Of a DNA stretch of 64,000 nucleotides, positions 1 to 8,666 are shown piece by piece (within the stretch, counting starts at the first letter, position 1; every line of letters begins with the position of its first letter). Below the pieces are notes generated by a model that did not search any database, had not been told where the DNA came from, and was given only the letters and a program-made list of their open reading frames with translations. Both the position numbers and the translations under genes were made by a program. The stretch is from SZUA-36 sp963727635 (GTDB lineage Bacteria; Pseudomonadota; Gammaproteobacteria; Xanthomonadales; SZUA-36), in contig CAVSHP010000021.1 in assembly GCA_963727635.1 (NCBI GenBank), forward strand, positions 1-64,000, read 5' to 3'.

Positions 1-119
1 TTATCAGTTCGGGTTTAGTGTTTTTTCCCTTTATTGCGGCCATGTTGCGGCTGCGCTGACTAGAGGTATGCACATCAACCATGACACTTCAGGCCACTTT
101 TCTCTTTTCAGTGACGGCC

Positions 120-1429
120 TTAATTTCTTCGACAAAAGGTAAAATCATCATTAGCGATGGCCTCAAATACGGGAACAATACCGGAATTTCCGAACTGTTT
201 ATAAGCTTGCGTATCCGATACCGGGATTTCAAAAGGCTGCTCCCCAGCCTTATAAAACCCCATAAGGCGTGCACATTCCTGTGGCGTAAGTCTCCTTGGT
301 CGGCCGCCCCTCACGGGGTCATTACTCATGTCTTCTTGGTCAATCAGAATTTCAGAACCATCTTTATAGTATCTGGCAGAAAGGGTTCGGGCATCCTGGG
401 CGCTATCTCGTTTAATACACCATATCCAAAGCCGTTACCTTTTGCCTTGTGCTTGGCGGCGTAATCAACAAGGTATTGCCATAATTTAGGAGTCAGTGTG
501 TATTTCGGATCAACATCACAATTACGATCCAGAATGTCTTTAAGCATCGGTCTTTTACTTGGAAAATGAGCAACTATATTCTTTAAATTAAAGCGTGCAG
601 GAATACCAAATTTTTCAGCAAGATCCTTACGAAAACCAACGAGAATTACTCTTTCTCTGTGTTGGGGTAAAAAGTTCTTCCCGTCAACTATCTTTGGGTC
701 CGGCTTGTCATCATCCAGATTCGAGATCCAATACCCAGCTTCAACCAGTTCTTTTTTTATAACCGTGAATGTAATTCCCTTGTCATGGCTTTTAAGGTTC
801 TTAACATTTTCTAAAACAATAACTGAGGGATGGTGAGCTTTTAAAATCCGGACAATGTCAAAAAACAACTGACCTTGATCTTCACACTCAAAGCCGTGAA
901 GTCTCCCTAGCGCATTTTTCTTCGATACCCCTGCGATTGAAAAAGGCTGGCAAGGAAATCCCGCCAATAAAATATCGTGTTGAGGAATGGAATTGCGAAT
1001 ATGGTTCGCCACTTGGTTAGGAGGGACTCCTCTCGGTCGAGTGAGATCTCCTTAATATCAGAATTGAATATATGTTCCGGGGAGCCCCGGGAAATTGGCT
1101 TTATACGTTTTTTGTGAGTACTCATTCCATTCGGAAAGAAAAACGCATTTTCCCCCAGCTGATTCAAAACCTTTACGAATTCCCCCAATTCCTGCGAATA
1201 GATCAATGAACCGAAATTTATCCTCTTTTGCTTCGTAGACAGGTATTAACCCCAGCAGCTTGAGGTAGTCAGAATGTCGTATCTGCTCAGCCAATTCAAA
1301 TTCGTTACCGACCTTTTTCAGTAAATTAAGCCGATCCATCCCAATATCGATTCTCTCTGATATTTGGCGAACATTCCAAATAGAGAAAACTTCTTGAAGA
1401 ACATCAGAAACGGGTCTTAATTCAGTCAT
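120..1429 (-). pseudogene. Dcm-type DNA (cytosine-5) methyltransferase, frame-broken
   Basis: This is a C5-cytosine DNA methyltransferase, the modification half of a type II restriction-modification pair. Read 1429 down to 120, the conserved motifs appear in order: IDLFAGIGGIRKGFE (AdoMet motif I), GFPCQPFS (catalytic Cys, motif IV), ENVKNL (motif VI), QHRERVILVGFR (motif VIII) and FGNSG near the end (motif X). They lie in different frames. I infer shifts near 1085, near 1025 (before the GFPCQPFS block) and near 405, where the sequence passes from a VLNE to a DARTLSARYYKDG reading. Start ATG at 1429. The divergently transcribed neighbour at 1609 is an MvaI/BcnI-type endonuclease, whose family cuts CCWGG or CCSGG, so a similar target is plausible but unproven. 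Three shifts in one gene could be real decay or uncorrected indels. Confidence 0.85.
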
Positions 1430-1608
1430 TGCTTCACCAAGTTACGCTGGGTCATTTATATCGTGAAAGTTCGCACAAATGACCCAAGCTTTGCAAATAC
1501 CATTTTACAATGATCACTCGATAACTTCTCAAATGGTGAGAAACTTAAGTGAAGCGGTTATGCTGAGCATGGCTAAAGGAATAAACATACTTACGAAAGG
1601 AACCTGAT

Positions 1609-2922
1609 TTGTCGCTTGACCTGCAAGCACTGCAACGTGTGATGAGTGACCAAGGAGTTACACGGTTGCTTGTGAAGCGACTTGCACCAAATGACAACAG
1701 CAAGAACCAGCCTTATTTTGGACCCGATCTGACGTCAGTTGGTTTTTTGCCGACAGGTACAGTCACGGCAACGGCCACAAACTCGGATAAACCCAAAAGT
1801 CCGCCGTGAAGTTCCGGTTTACTCGGATTTTTATTGGCTCACGGACGATGGCGTGCCGCGAAAGGCACCGTATGCAAAGTTGATTTATTACCCGCAGTAC
1901 CCGGAGGTTCGATTTTCGGGGTTTCTTCGCGGTTGTATCGGGGCTCCTAGTGAATTAATGGACCCCTACAAGCGCGGAAGGGAGCCAGGAAGGGTCTTGT
2001 TCCTGGGTGTCAGTTCAGATAACAAATTGCTTGGATATCTTGCTGATGAGAGCTCGGAGGTCGCCCGGCAACTTGGCAATATAGGGGACTACACACATAT
2101 TGGCGTATTCGATGAACTGCCTCTTGGCTATCAACCAGGTCACGGTGATTCTAAAACCGGGTTATTGCGTGAACTTTGCAGAATTAGTTCAAAACAGTGG
2201 ATAAATTCTAAAAGACTGATCTCGGATGGAACGGCGATCGCGTACCGAGCAACAAACGGCGGTGGATTTACACTTGAAGCTGAGCTAGGCGTTACACCAA
2301 ATGGAATTTCAGAGCCTGATTTTCTTGGGTGGGAAATTAAGCAGTTCAGAGTGAATAGTTTTGAACGGGTACGGGCGGTCGAATTACGCTGATGACACCC
2401 GAACCTACGGGAGGAATATACAAAACTGCCGGCGTTGAGGAGTTTGTGCTTCGGTACGGATACCCTGATATAAGAGGGCGTGACAGACGGAATTTCTGTG
2501 GAGAGCATAAGGCTGGTTTGCGACATCCCCGAACCGGCCTAACTATGATGATGCCCGGATTTGATACAGATCAAATGCAAATCACAGATCCAAGCAAAGG
2601 CCTGACTCTCGTAGATGACGCGGGTGAAGAAGCTGCTATTTGGAGTTATTCAAATATTGTTGAACATTGGAAGCGAAAGCACGCTAAAGCGGCTTATGTA
2701 CCCGCCGTGATGCGCCGACATCCGGAGATGCAGTATCGGTTTTCATCAATAGTACGATTGGGTGAAGGCACGGGTGTTACGAAGTTACTGACCGCTATAG
2801 CCAGACGTGACATTGTTTATGATCCTGGCGTGGTTATGAAAAATGCTTCAACTTCCATGCGTCCTTTAAAGCGCAGAAGTCAATTCAGGGTGAACCGCAT
2901 CAAACTTGGCAAGTTTGTATGA
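1609..2922 (+). pseudogene. MvaI/BcnI-family restriction endonuclease, frame-broken
   Basis: This is the restriction half of the type II system. Diagnostic sequence is PDFLGWEIKQF (about 2310-2345), matching the D-X4-E-X-K active site of MvaI/BcnI enzymes, followed after a frame change by ITLMTPEPTGG, a family signature. The N-terminus (SLDLQALQRVMSDQGVTRLL) starts at a TTG at 1609 and is in frame 1; the middle is in frame 2 from about 1760; the C-terminus returns to frame 1 near 2380. Two indels therefore split the gene. Combined length is about 437 codons, longer than MvaI itself but within longer family members. It is divergent from the methyltransferase across a 179-base gap that should hold both promoters; no controller-protein gene is visible. 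Confidence 0.8.
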
Positions 2923-3039
2923 CAACTTCACGTTGGTGAACGCTTGTGGAAAACGTCGGACTTGCCGTCACCTAGCGGCATTACCCTGAGGACAAGGAAG
3001 GTAAGAGAATGGACATCCACAAATGATATAGGAGGTTGA

Positions 3040-3675
3040 GTGGTGCACATAATTGAAACAATAAAAAACCAATCAACTCAAGACGCGTTGGCAAAACTTA
3101 AAGAAGCCCATTCATTCATCGCGTCCCAAGCTATCAAGGGTCAGAACGCAATTGGGACAAATCCTAACTACTGGGGACTGGCTGCCAAGCGGATGCTCAT
3201 TGACCTTGAGGGTGGTCCGGAAATTATTGGGAAGCCCTCAGAAAAGTTTGTTGAATTAATCAATATCCTAGCCACCACCGAACGCACTATGGAAGCGCTG
3301 GAGTGGCTCGCTGTGAAATATCCCAATTTAACTGTAAGAGAGTGCCACCCATCTACTAGTGACTTTGAAGATGGTAATGACATTGTGCTTGTTGATCAGA
3401 ACAATGATGTAAAAGTGCGATGCGAAGTGTGTGATGTCGCCTCAAATAATCCAGGGCAAAACGGCAAGGAGAAAAAGGACTTGGGGAATCTAGGCTGTTC
3501 GGAAACAGTACCTAGTGATGAAGTAGACAGATTTATTGCTACTTCCGTTGAGTTCGCTGCTGCACTCACCAGCTCTAAGCGAAAATGGCCTTTAATGCAT
3601 TACCGTTATAGATTGATTGATACACAGCTACCACAGCTTACGATCATGCTCTTTGTTATACCGCCAGAATTTTAG
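3040..3675 (+). CDS. Hypothetical protein next to restriction-modification genes
   Basis: Not recognised. A 211-residue soluble protein with a GTG start at 3040 preceded by a strong AGGAGG site about ten bases upstream. The C-terminal half has DIVLVDQNNDVKVRCEVCDV, a hydrophobic strand, Asp, then a second strand with Glu, which loosely resembles a PD-(D/E)XK nuclease core, but the usual Lys after the Glu is absent. It follows the endonuclease relic by 117 bases and precedes a NERD protein, so an accessory restriction role is possible but inferred only from position. Real coding is supported by the ribosome-binding site and length. Confidence 0.6.
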   Translation: MVHIIETIKNQSTQDALAKLKEAHSFIASQAIKGQNAIGTNPNYWGLAAKRMLIDLEGGPEIIGKPSEKFVELINILATTERTMEALEWLAVKYPNLTVRECHPSTSDFEDGNDIVLVDQNNDVKVRCEVCDVASNNPGQNGKEKKDLGNLGCSETVPSDEVDRFIATSVEFAAALTSSKRKWPLMHYRYRLIDTQLPQLTIMLFVIPPEF

Positions 3676-3728
3676 GAAGATAAAAGTCGGGACACCCACG
3701 ACCAATAAAAGAGAAAAAGGGCAGATGA

Positions 3729-4658
3729 ATGTTTAACTCAATGCTGTTACCGCTGATTCCAATGGTCATTATGGTGATTGTTCTTTATCTGATTGTCAGG
3801 AAAATCAAATCCCGTGGACATTACTCACCGTTCACTGATGATTTTCTCAGGGAACCGGGAGAGACACTTCGAACTCGCCATCGCGAACTACATGAAGACA
3901 TGATGGAATCCTTTTATTCGATGGTTTTTGTAGGGGTGATAACTGTATACATCGTTAAAGGTTTTCCAGTCTTGGTAAATATTGTTGTGCTAGTGATATT
4001 TGCCGTTTTTTTTATTTATCAAATAAAAAAACTTACCAGGATATTCGGTGAAGCCGTCAATGTGCGCTTGGGTTTTGAGGGAGAACGGGCAACCGGGCAA
4101 GAACTGATGATGTTAATGAGAGATGGTGCATGGGTATTTCATGACCTCCCTTATAAATACGGAAACATTGATCACATCGTGATTGCCCGTGGTGGCGTAT
4201 TTGCATTTGAAACAAAAGCGGTAAGTAAGCCAGCATCTGCAACTACTAATCGCGCAGAATGGAAAGTTACATACGATGGTAAGTCCCTGGTATTTCCTCA
4301 TAAGAAAGACTCTGATGCATTGGAGCAGGCGCGACGGCATGCCAAATACCTCCACAGGAATATAAAAAACAAACTCGGCATTGATGCTGTTGTAACACCG
4401 GTTGTTGCAATGCCTGGCTGGTTTATCGAACGTACCGGTAAATCTGATGTTTGGGTGATTAATCCAAAAGAGCGCAATGTGCTAAGAAAGGAAATGGTTG
4501 TTGAAAAATTAGGCCCGGGTGAAGCCGAGAGAATTGCTGCGCATATTGAATCAGTGGCGCGGTCTGTTCGGCCTGGTTCAAAAATTCTTGACCCTGACGC
4601 GGATGCCTATTATGACTTTTGGAATAATCCAAGGTACAGACCGCCTTCAGTTGAGTGA
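3729..4658 (+). CDS. Membrane-anchored NERD-domain protein
   Basis: A 309-residue protein with N-terminal membrane segments (residues about 4-22 and 58-100) followed by a NERD (nuclease-related) domain. The domain shows FEGERATGQELM, then YGNIDHIVIARGGVFAFETKA, which supplies the Asp and Glu-X-Lys expected of a PD-(D/E)XK-like active site. Its C-terminal part (about residues 200-300) continues the fold and ends in a charged tail. NERD proteins are common in defence and plasmid contexts; a specific substrate is not known. It lies 54 bases after the preceding unknown gene and 60 bases before the HNH gene on the same strand, suggesting one transcription unit. Confidence 0.8.
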   Translation: MFNSMLLPLIPMVIMVIVLYLIVRKIKSRGHYSPFTDDFLREPGETLRTRHRELHEDMMESFYSMVFVGVITVYIVKGFPVLVNIVVLVIFAVFFIYQIKKLTRIFGEAVNVRLGFEGERATGQELMMLMRDGAWVFHDLPYKYGNIDHIVIARGGVFAFETKAVSKPASATTNRAEWKVTYDGKSLVFPHKKDSDALEQARRHAKYLHRNIKNKLGIDAVVTPVVAMPGWFIERTGKSDVWVINPKERNVLRKEMVVEKLGPGEAERIAAHIESVARSVRPGSKILDPDADAYYDFWNNPRYRPPSVE

Positions 4659-4718
4659 ATATGCGGTTGTGATTCGCAGTATCATTCCTGCCAGAGCCGC
4701 CTATTGGAAGAATCCAAA

Positions 4719-5810
4719 ATGAGCGCCACCACCGACCTCGAGTTCCTGCGCAAAATCCAGCGCCTGCTTTCCGAAGGCGAGTTCGTAGCCACCTACAAAT
4801 TTGCATTGTTACAGGCCCTGGCTGATTTGAGCGTAGAGCATCATGCATTGAGTCCTGGCCTTGACGAGGGGCTGAAGCTCGCCATAGGCGAAATCGCGGA
4901 AAAGTTCATCGAGTACTACTGGCGCCAGGCTGTACCGTATACGCCGGGCCTGGATCGGGCGGGTATCCTCAAACAAAACACGGGTCGGCAGGCGGCGGTC
5001 ATTAATGCAATCGTCGATATGCGCGAACAGTATTCCGGTTCTATTTACCTGGCCAGGCGCGATGTGCTGCAGTGGAGGCGGTTGGTGCGGCGCGTCGTCA
5101 CGTTGATCAAAACCATGCCGTTGTGGAAATTGCAGGTGATTGGCAGAGGTGTTGATGATTTTATCTACCGGCAGGGGCAGCTTGAAGACGGCTGTATTCA
5201 GTTACGGCCGGGTGTGCATGCTGCTTTTCGTTCCTTTCATGGTCTTGTCACCAACCTGATTCAGGGTGGCTGGTTAACCCAGGTCAGACGCATTGCGAGC
5301 AACCGCAAGCTGCTTGGCGAGAGGGGTGACCTGGCTGAATTCCTGTTCGGGTCGGAACGCAGAAACCTGGATGCTTACCGGGTCGTCATGCGTGACTACC
5401 AGTCGGGCAGGTGTTTTTATTGCGGCAAGCCGGTTCACGGTGAAGGCAATGCCGATCACTTCATCCCCTGGTCGCGATACCCGGTTGACCTTGGTCACAA
5501 TTTTGTCTTTTCCCATGCCAGCTGTAACAACGATAAACGTGACCTGTTGGCGCATCCCGAGCACCTGGCGCGCTGGCGGGAGTGCAACCTGGACGCGGCC
5601 CCCATGCTTGAGGACGCCTTTGACGCCAACCGCCTGGTGCATGATGAAATGCGCTCACGTTTCGTTGCTGTCTGGGCCTACGAACAGGGGGAGAAATCCA
5701 GGGCGCATACCTGGTTGAGAAAAGGTGACTACCGGATGTTGGATGGGAGCTGGCGTGACGCCATGGGTGGGCTGCGGGCGGTGGCTGAGACGCCTGCGGA
5801 TTATGATTGA
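4719..5810 (+). CDS. HNH endonuclease domain protein
   Basis: A 363-residue protein with a long helical N-terminal region and an HNH nuclease domain at about residues 228-285. The zinc-binding and catalytic signature is CFYCGKPV...NADHFIPWSRYP...HASCNNDKRD, giving paired CxxC-type ligands around the conserved His. I prefer ATG 4719 over an in-frame TTG 15 bases upstream because GGAAG sits eight bases before it. It is the last gene of the plus-strand run containing the NERD gene. The architecture recurs in bacterial defence islands; the target nucleic acid is unknown. The base composition shifts toward GC here compared with the NERD gene. Confidence 0.8.
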   Translation: MSATTDLEFLRKIQRLLSEGEFVATYKFALLQALADLSVEHHALSPGLDEGLKLAIGEIAEKFIEYYWRQAVPYTPGLDRAGILKQNTGRQAAVINAIVDMREQYSGSIYLARRDVLQWRRLVRRVVTLIKTMPLWKLQVIGRGVDDFIYRQGQLEDGCIQLRPGVHAAFRSFHGLVTNLIQGGWLTQVRRIASNRKLLGERGDLAEFLFGSERRNLDAYRVVMRDYQSGRCFYCGKPVHGEGNADHFIPWSRYPVDLGHNFVFSHASCNNDKRDLLAHPEHLARWRECNLDAAPMLEDAFDANRLVHDEMRSRFVAVWAYEQGEKSRAHTWLRKGDYRMLDGSWRDAMGGLRAVAETPADYD

Positions 5811-5866
5811 GACTTAGACAAAATGTGATTCGGGCGCTGTTCTGTCCATGCTCTCGCTTTGATTCA

Positions 5867-5915
5867 GAAATCACCTACAAGTCAAAAAGCAATCGGTGGT
5901 ATTCGTTGCTGAGTG
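5867..5915 (+). repeat. TA-leader repeat copy 1
   Basis: Begins AAATCACCTACAAGTCAAAA and ends with GTTGCTGAGTG, 22 bases before the HicB start. Related sequences occur upstream of four other toxin-antitoxin units here (6747, 7551, 9067, 9891). The shared core is CCTACAAG followed by an A-rich stretch and a small imperfect hairpin. Confidence 0.55.
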
Positions 5916-5937
5916 AAATTCACATAATAGTAGTATC

Positions 5938-6156
5938 ATGATTAACATGAATAAATACACAGCAGTAATCCAAAGAGATGGCGATTTCTGGATCGGATGG
6001 ATAGAAGAAATCGGTGGTGTGAATTCCCAGGGGACAACGCGGGCCGAGTTACTGAACAATCTCCAGTCTGCGCTGCAGGAAGCACTTCAAATGAACCGGC
6101 TTGATGCCCTGAGCGCGGCTGGTAGCACATTTGAAGAGGTTCATATCTCTGTGTGA
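5938..6156 (+). CDS. hicB: HicB-family antitoxin
   Basis: A 72-residue antitoxin of the HicB family, the partial RNase-H-like fold that neutralises HicA. It shows the family pattern YTAVIQRDGDFWIGWIEEI followed by GVNSQGTTRAELLNNLQ. ATG 5938 and ATG 5947 are both possible; 5947 gives the more usual family N-terminus (MNKYTAVI). It overlaps the HicA start by four bases, so the pair is translationally coupled with antitoxin first. There is no C-terminal DNA-binding extension, so repression may depend on a short-form HicB or on the leader repeat immediately upstream. Confidence 0.9.
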   Translation: MINMNKYTAVIQRDGDFWIGWIEEIGGVNSQGTTRAELLNNLQSALQEALQMNRLDALSAAGSTFEEVHISV

Positions 6157-6338
6157 AGAGACGCAAACTCCTAGCGCATTTGCGCGCGCATGGCTGCGAA
6201 CTTGTCCGTGAAGGTGGTAGTCATTCCTGGTGGGGAAATCCGGAAACAGGCGCCAGAGCGGCGATTCCACGTCATTCAGAAATAAGTGATATTTTGTGTC
6301 GTAAGATCTGCAACGATCTGGGTGTGGTAAAGCCATGA
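6153..6338 (+). CDS. hicA: HicA-family mRNA interferase toxin
   Basis: A 61-residue HicA toxin with a double-stranded-RNA-binding-like fold that cleaves mRNA. The family hallmark is the conserved His in REGGSHSWWGNPETG, followed by AIPRHSEIS and a C-terminal helix ending ICNDLGV. It starts with GTG inside the end of hicB. Length and motifs are normal, so the toxin looks intact. Confidence 0.9.
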   Translation: MKRRKLLAHLRAHGCELVREGGSHSWWGNPETGARAAIPRHSEISDILCRKICNDLGVVKP

Positions 6339-6359
6339 GGTTCGTCGATTTTTCCGGCA

Positions 6360-6542
6360 CCCGCAGTTGCAGAGGTGCGCCGCAAGACCGGATTATCACA
6401 GTCGCGGTTTGCCACGTTGCTAGGGGTATCCGTTCGAACACTACAGGACTGGGAGCAGGGGCGTCGCTTACCTTCCGGAGCTGCGCGGACATTGCTCCTG
6501 ATTGCGTATAAAAACCCGATGGCCTTGCTGGAAGTTGCCTGA
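6360..6542 (+). pseudogene. 5'-truncated copy of the XRE/NadS-like antitoxin
   Basis: An open frame without a start encodes PAVAEVRRKTGLSQSRFATL and continues to LLEVA plus stop. It is almost identical to the last 60 residues of the intact HTH antitoxin at 10154-10423, with a few silent or near-silent changes. The 5' end of the gene and any toxin are missing. It is therefore a partial duplication lying directly after hicA. Confidence 0.8.
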
Positions 6543-6568
6543 CAGTCGCCCTGTCCAGTGCTACCTCA

Positions 6569-6715
6569 ATGCCAACTGATTATTGCCAGTGGTATTACGA
6601 GTACACCCATTGCGGAGTTCTCTTGAAGCCACTTAAGGGTGACTGCTGCGTTTATTGCTCATATGGTTCGGTCAAGTGCCCGCCGATTCAGGCTGGCACC
6701 TCGCACTGCTGCTGA
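6569..6715 (+). CDS. GDCCVxC-domain small cysteine-rich protein, probably 5'-truncated
   Basis: A small open frame from ATG 6569 encodes 48 residues that include CQWYYEYTHC and GDCCVYCSYGSVKCPPIQ, the signature of GDCCVxC-domain (seleno)proteins. Family members normally begin with an extra CPxCG-type motif before the MPTD stretch; here that N-terminal part is missing and the frame runs back into the XRE relic. One cysteine of the usual YEC position is Tyr. Function in the family is unknown, often guessed to be redox or metal binding. It could be a relic or a shortened working gene; there is no clear ribosome-binding site. Confidence 0.6.
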   Translation: MPTDYCQWYYEYTHCGVLLKPLKGDCCVYCSYGSVKCPPIQAGTSHCC

Positions 6716-6746
6716 ATACGCTACTTTTTTCTTCACACGTCCTGGC

Positions 6747-6795
6747 TCAAATCACCTACAAGATAATCGGCGCAGCGTGATATTCACCGATAGGC
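6747..6795 (+). repeat. TA-leader repeat copy 2
   Basis: Begins AAATCACCTACAAGATAA and continues through GTGATATTCACCGATAGG, upstream of the HicAB unit. Same start motif as copies 1 and 5. Confidence 0.5.
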
Positions 6796-6849
6796 CGTTG
6801 ACACATATTGGGTGGGTGAGCGCTTCGTCTTCGAACTTCATCTATCAAC

Positions 6850-6877
6850 TTGACAGAAGTATCAATAATGATACTAT
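6850..6877 (+). promoter_or_regulatory. hicAB promoter with palindromic operator
   Basis: TTGACA at 6850-6855 and TACTAT at 6872-6877 form a sigma70-type promoter with a 16-base spacer. Inside the spacer lies a perfect 7-bp inverted repeat, AGTATCA/TGATACT (6858-6875), with a 4-base centre, well placed for autorepression by HicB. The predicted start point falls at about 6884, implying little or no untranslated leader for hicA. Confidence 0.6.
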
Positions 6878-6882
6878 TTTCT

Positions 6883-7131
6883 GTGAGTGATCTGACAAAA
6901 ATCCTGCGAAGGATGAAAGCAAACCCTAGAGGGGTCCGCTTCACCGACCTAAGGAAAATATGTGAGCATTACTTCGGAAAACCGCGCCAGGTAAGCAGCA
7001 GTCATTGCGTCTTTAAGACGCCATGGCCTGGCGACCCCCGGGTAAATATTCAGAACAAAAATGGCAAGGCCAAGCCATATCAGGTCCGACAAGTTTTACA
7101 GGCATTACGAAGGCTGAAGGTGGACAGATGA
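6883..7131 (+). CDS. hicA: HicA-family toxin (second HicAB pair)
   Basis: An 82-residue HicA-type toxin in the toxin-first arrangement. GTG 6883 gives the family N-terminus (MSDLTKILRRMKANPRGVRF); an upstream ATG at 6868 would lie before the predicted transcription start. The conserved His is in SSSHCVFKTPWPG, followed by VNIQNKNGKAKPYQVRQVL, typical of this HicA subgroup. The stop overlaps the antitoxin start (ATGA at 7128). If the promoter reading is right, the message is leaderless or nearly so. Confidence 0.85.
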   Translation: MSDLTKILRRMKANPRGVRFTDLRKICEHYFGKPRQVSSSHCVFKTPWPGDPRVNIQNKNGKAKPYQVRQVLQALRRLKVDR

Positions 7132-7457
7132 TCGCTGAAATTGACAAATATACATATCGCGTAACATGGTCCGAGGAAGATGAAGAGTTTGTTGGCTTGT
7201 GCGCGGAGTTTCCGAAGCTCAGCTGGCTGGCAGCGGGTCCGGAAGAAGCCTTGAAGGGTATTCGCTCGGTGGTTAGGGACTGTGCTGAAGATATGGTCAG
7301 GAATGACGAAGCTGTACCCATGCCAATCGCCACCCGAAAATACAGTGGCAAGTTTATGGTCCGGGTTCCGCCTGAAGTTCATCGCCAGCTGGCGACGCAA
7401 GCCGCGGAGTCCGGGGTAAGCCTGAACCGCATTGCCAGCGCAAAACTGGCACACTGA
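7128..7457 (+). CDS. hicB: HicB-family antitoxin with RHH-like tail (second pair)
   Basis: A 109-residue antitoxin with an N-terminal HicB domain (YTYRVTWSEEDEEFVGLCAE, then AGPEEALKGI) and a C-terminal segment GKFMVRVPPEVHRQLATQAA followed by GVSLNRIASAKL, which resembles the ribbon-helix-helix DNA-binding tail of longer HicB proteins. ATG 7128 overlaps the toxin stop. The tail would bind the palindrome at 6858-6875 and repress the operon. Intact by length and motifs. Confidence 0.9.
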   Translation: MIAEIDKYTYRVTWSEEDEEFVGLCAEFPKLSWLAAGPEEALKGIRSVVRDCAEDMVRNDEAVPMPIATRKYSGKFMVRVPPEVHRQLATQAAESGVSLNRIASAKLAH

Positions 7458-7550
7458 TGAGCATGATAAGGATGAAGCTGGGCTTGCGATGGAAATGGTT
7501 TTCGCTTTGATTTCACACCGCACCGTTCTACTCCGCAATTAATTGCGACC

Positions 7551-7620
7551 GGAATGACCTGCAAGCTAAAAAGCAATTGTCGATATTTATCCGAGAGTGC
7601 TTCAAGCATATTTACTTAGC
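7551..7620 (+). repeat. TA-leader repeat copy 3
   Basis: GGAATGACCTGCAAGCTAAA, then a CGATATTTATCCG hairpin region and CAAGCATATTTACTTA. Lies upstream of the BrnT gene; closest in order to copies 4 and 5. Confidence 0.5.
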
Positions 7621-7690
7621 GCATAACAAGTCTGTGCTTAGTTGGAAATTCCTCTGACTGGAATATATGCATTGTCACTAAGGGCGGGGT

Positions 7691-7972
7691 ATGTCTCTTG
7701 ATTTCGAATGGGATCCATCAAAATCTCGGCAAAATATAAAAAAACATGGAGTTTCTTTTCGTGAGGGTGCCACTGCATTTGCAGATAAACTTTCTTGCAC
7801 AATCGCCGATGAACATTCAAAAGGAGAATATCGGTTTCTTCTCCTCGGGCAGAGTTCGTCAGGTAACTTGTTGGTGGTATCGCACACCGAGAGAGGTGAT
7901 AGAATCAGAATCATCAGTGTACGACGGGCAACAAGACGGGAACGCAACCAATACGAGCAAAGTAAGCCATGA
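7691..7972 (+). CDS. brnT: BrnT-family ribonuclease toxin
   Basis: A 93-residue BrnT toxin with a RelE-like RNase fold. Family features are FEWDPSKSRQNIKKHGVSF at the start and GDRIRIISVRRATRRERNQY at the end, with the basic RR pair expected for RNA cleavage. ATG 7691 follows a purine-rich AAGGGCGGGG. It overlaps the downstream antitoxin by four bases. All usual landmarks are present, so it is probably active. Confidence 0.9.
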   Translation: MSLDFEWDPSKSRQNIKKHGVSFREGATAFADKLSCTIADEHSKGEYRFLLLGQSSSGNLLVVSHTERGDRIRIISVRRATRRERNQYEQSKP

Positions 7973-8178
7973 AAAAAGAGTACGATTTTAGTAAGGGTGT
8001 ACGAGGCAAGTACGCTGAGCGCTTCGAGAAAGGGACAAATCTTGTTCTTCTGGAACCTGAAGTTGCTAAATACTTCCCCACAGCGAAAGCTGTAAACCAT
8101 GCTCTGAAGAGTCTCATTTCTGAAGGTAAAGTCAATCTGCCACAAAAAGATTTGCACAAGCCTGACCGATCCCGATGA
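7969..8178 (+). CDS. BrnA-like antitoxin
   Basis: A 69-residue partner of BrnT starting MKKEYDFSKGVRGKYAERF, the opening typical of BrnT-linked antitoxins. The C-terminal half (EVAKYFPTAKAVNHALKSLI) is predicted helical and may be the DNA-binding part, though it is not the standard BrnA ribbon-helix-helix. The start overlaps the toxin stop. A second protein with the same MKKEYDFS opening occurs at 16706. Confidence 0.8.
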   Translation: MKKEYDFSKGVRGKYAERFEKGTNLVLLEPEVAKYFPTAKAVNHALKSLISEGKVNLPQKDLHKPDRSR

Positions 8179-8198
8179 CGCTGAGCAAAAACCTGACC

Positions 8199-8477
8199 CT
8201 AAACCGCTTCCCTCAAGGCCAGTTCTCTTTGAGCTTCTTTATTACCCAGTGCCGCGGCTTCGATGGTCTGTTGCCTGGTTGGGTAAGCGACGATCAAAAG
8301 CATTTTGTCGCAATTCATACAAGCGCAATCAAACAACCCGTTGAATAGATTAGGTCCAGCCATTTCTTCATAAGAACCACTCCAACCGCAGTCAGGGCAC
8401 TGAAAAATTTTCGTCCGCCATTCGTCGTCAAAATACGCATAGCGCGCTGCGCTTTTACCAGAGCTAAAGACAGTCAT
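8199..8477 (-). CDS. Small zinc-ribbon protein
   Basis: A 92-residue protein of unknown function with two cysteine pairs, CPDCGWSG near residue 26 and CACMNCDKM near residue 51, which would form a zinc ribbon. The rest is charged, with a helical C-terminus. It is the only minus-strand gene inside the toxin-antitoxin island and converges on the BrnA-like gene. ATG 8477 is preceded by an AAGGAGATG-like site. No function can be assigned. Confidence 0.6.
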   Translation of the reverse strand: MTVFSSGKSAARYAYFDDEWRTKIFQCPDCGWSGSYEEMAGPNLFNGLFDCACMNCDKMLLIVAYPTRQQTIEAAALGNKEAQRELALREAV

Positions 8478-8666
8478 TTATCATCTCCTTGGTTTCGCGA
8501 CCCACAGTCCTGAATCATTCTCCGGAAGGAGCAAGAAGTGCGACCGTTATCGCATTTTAAAACATCGTTTTTTCGGGAATTGAACCCGGAATTTCCAAAG
8601 CAGGGACGGGGTTCGGGGAGTGTGACTTTTCAAGCCACAATCCATGAGTTGGTTGTAAGGTTTTAG

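Noticed and set aside
81..464. Long plus-strand open frame opposite the methyltransferase.
   Set aside because: It is a shadow of the methyltransferase C-terminus, which carries the family motifs on the minus strand.
8574..8606. TTGAACCC-containing segment that looks like a tRNA T-arm on the minus strand (possible attachment site).
   Set aside because: Only four of five stem pairs form, no acceptor or anticodon stem can be built around it, and no integrase lies nearby.
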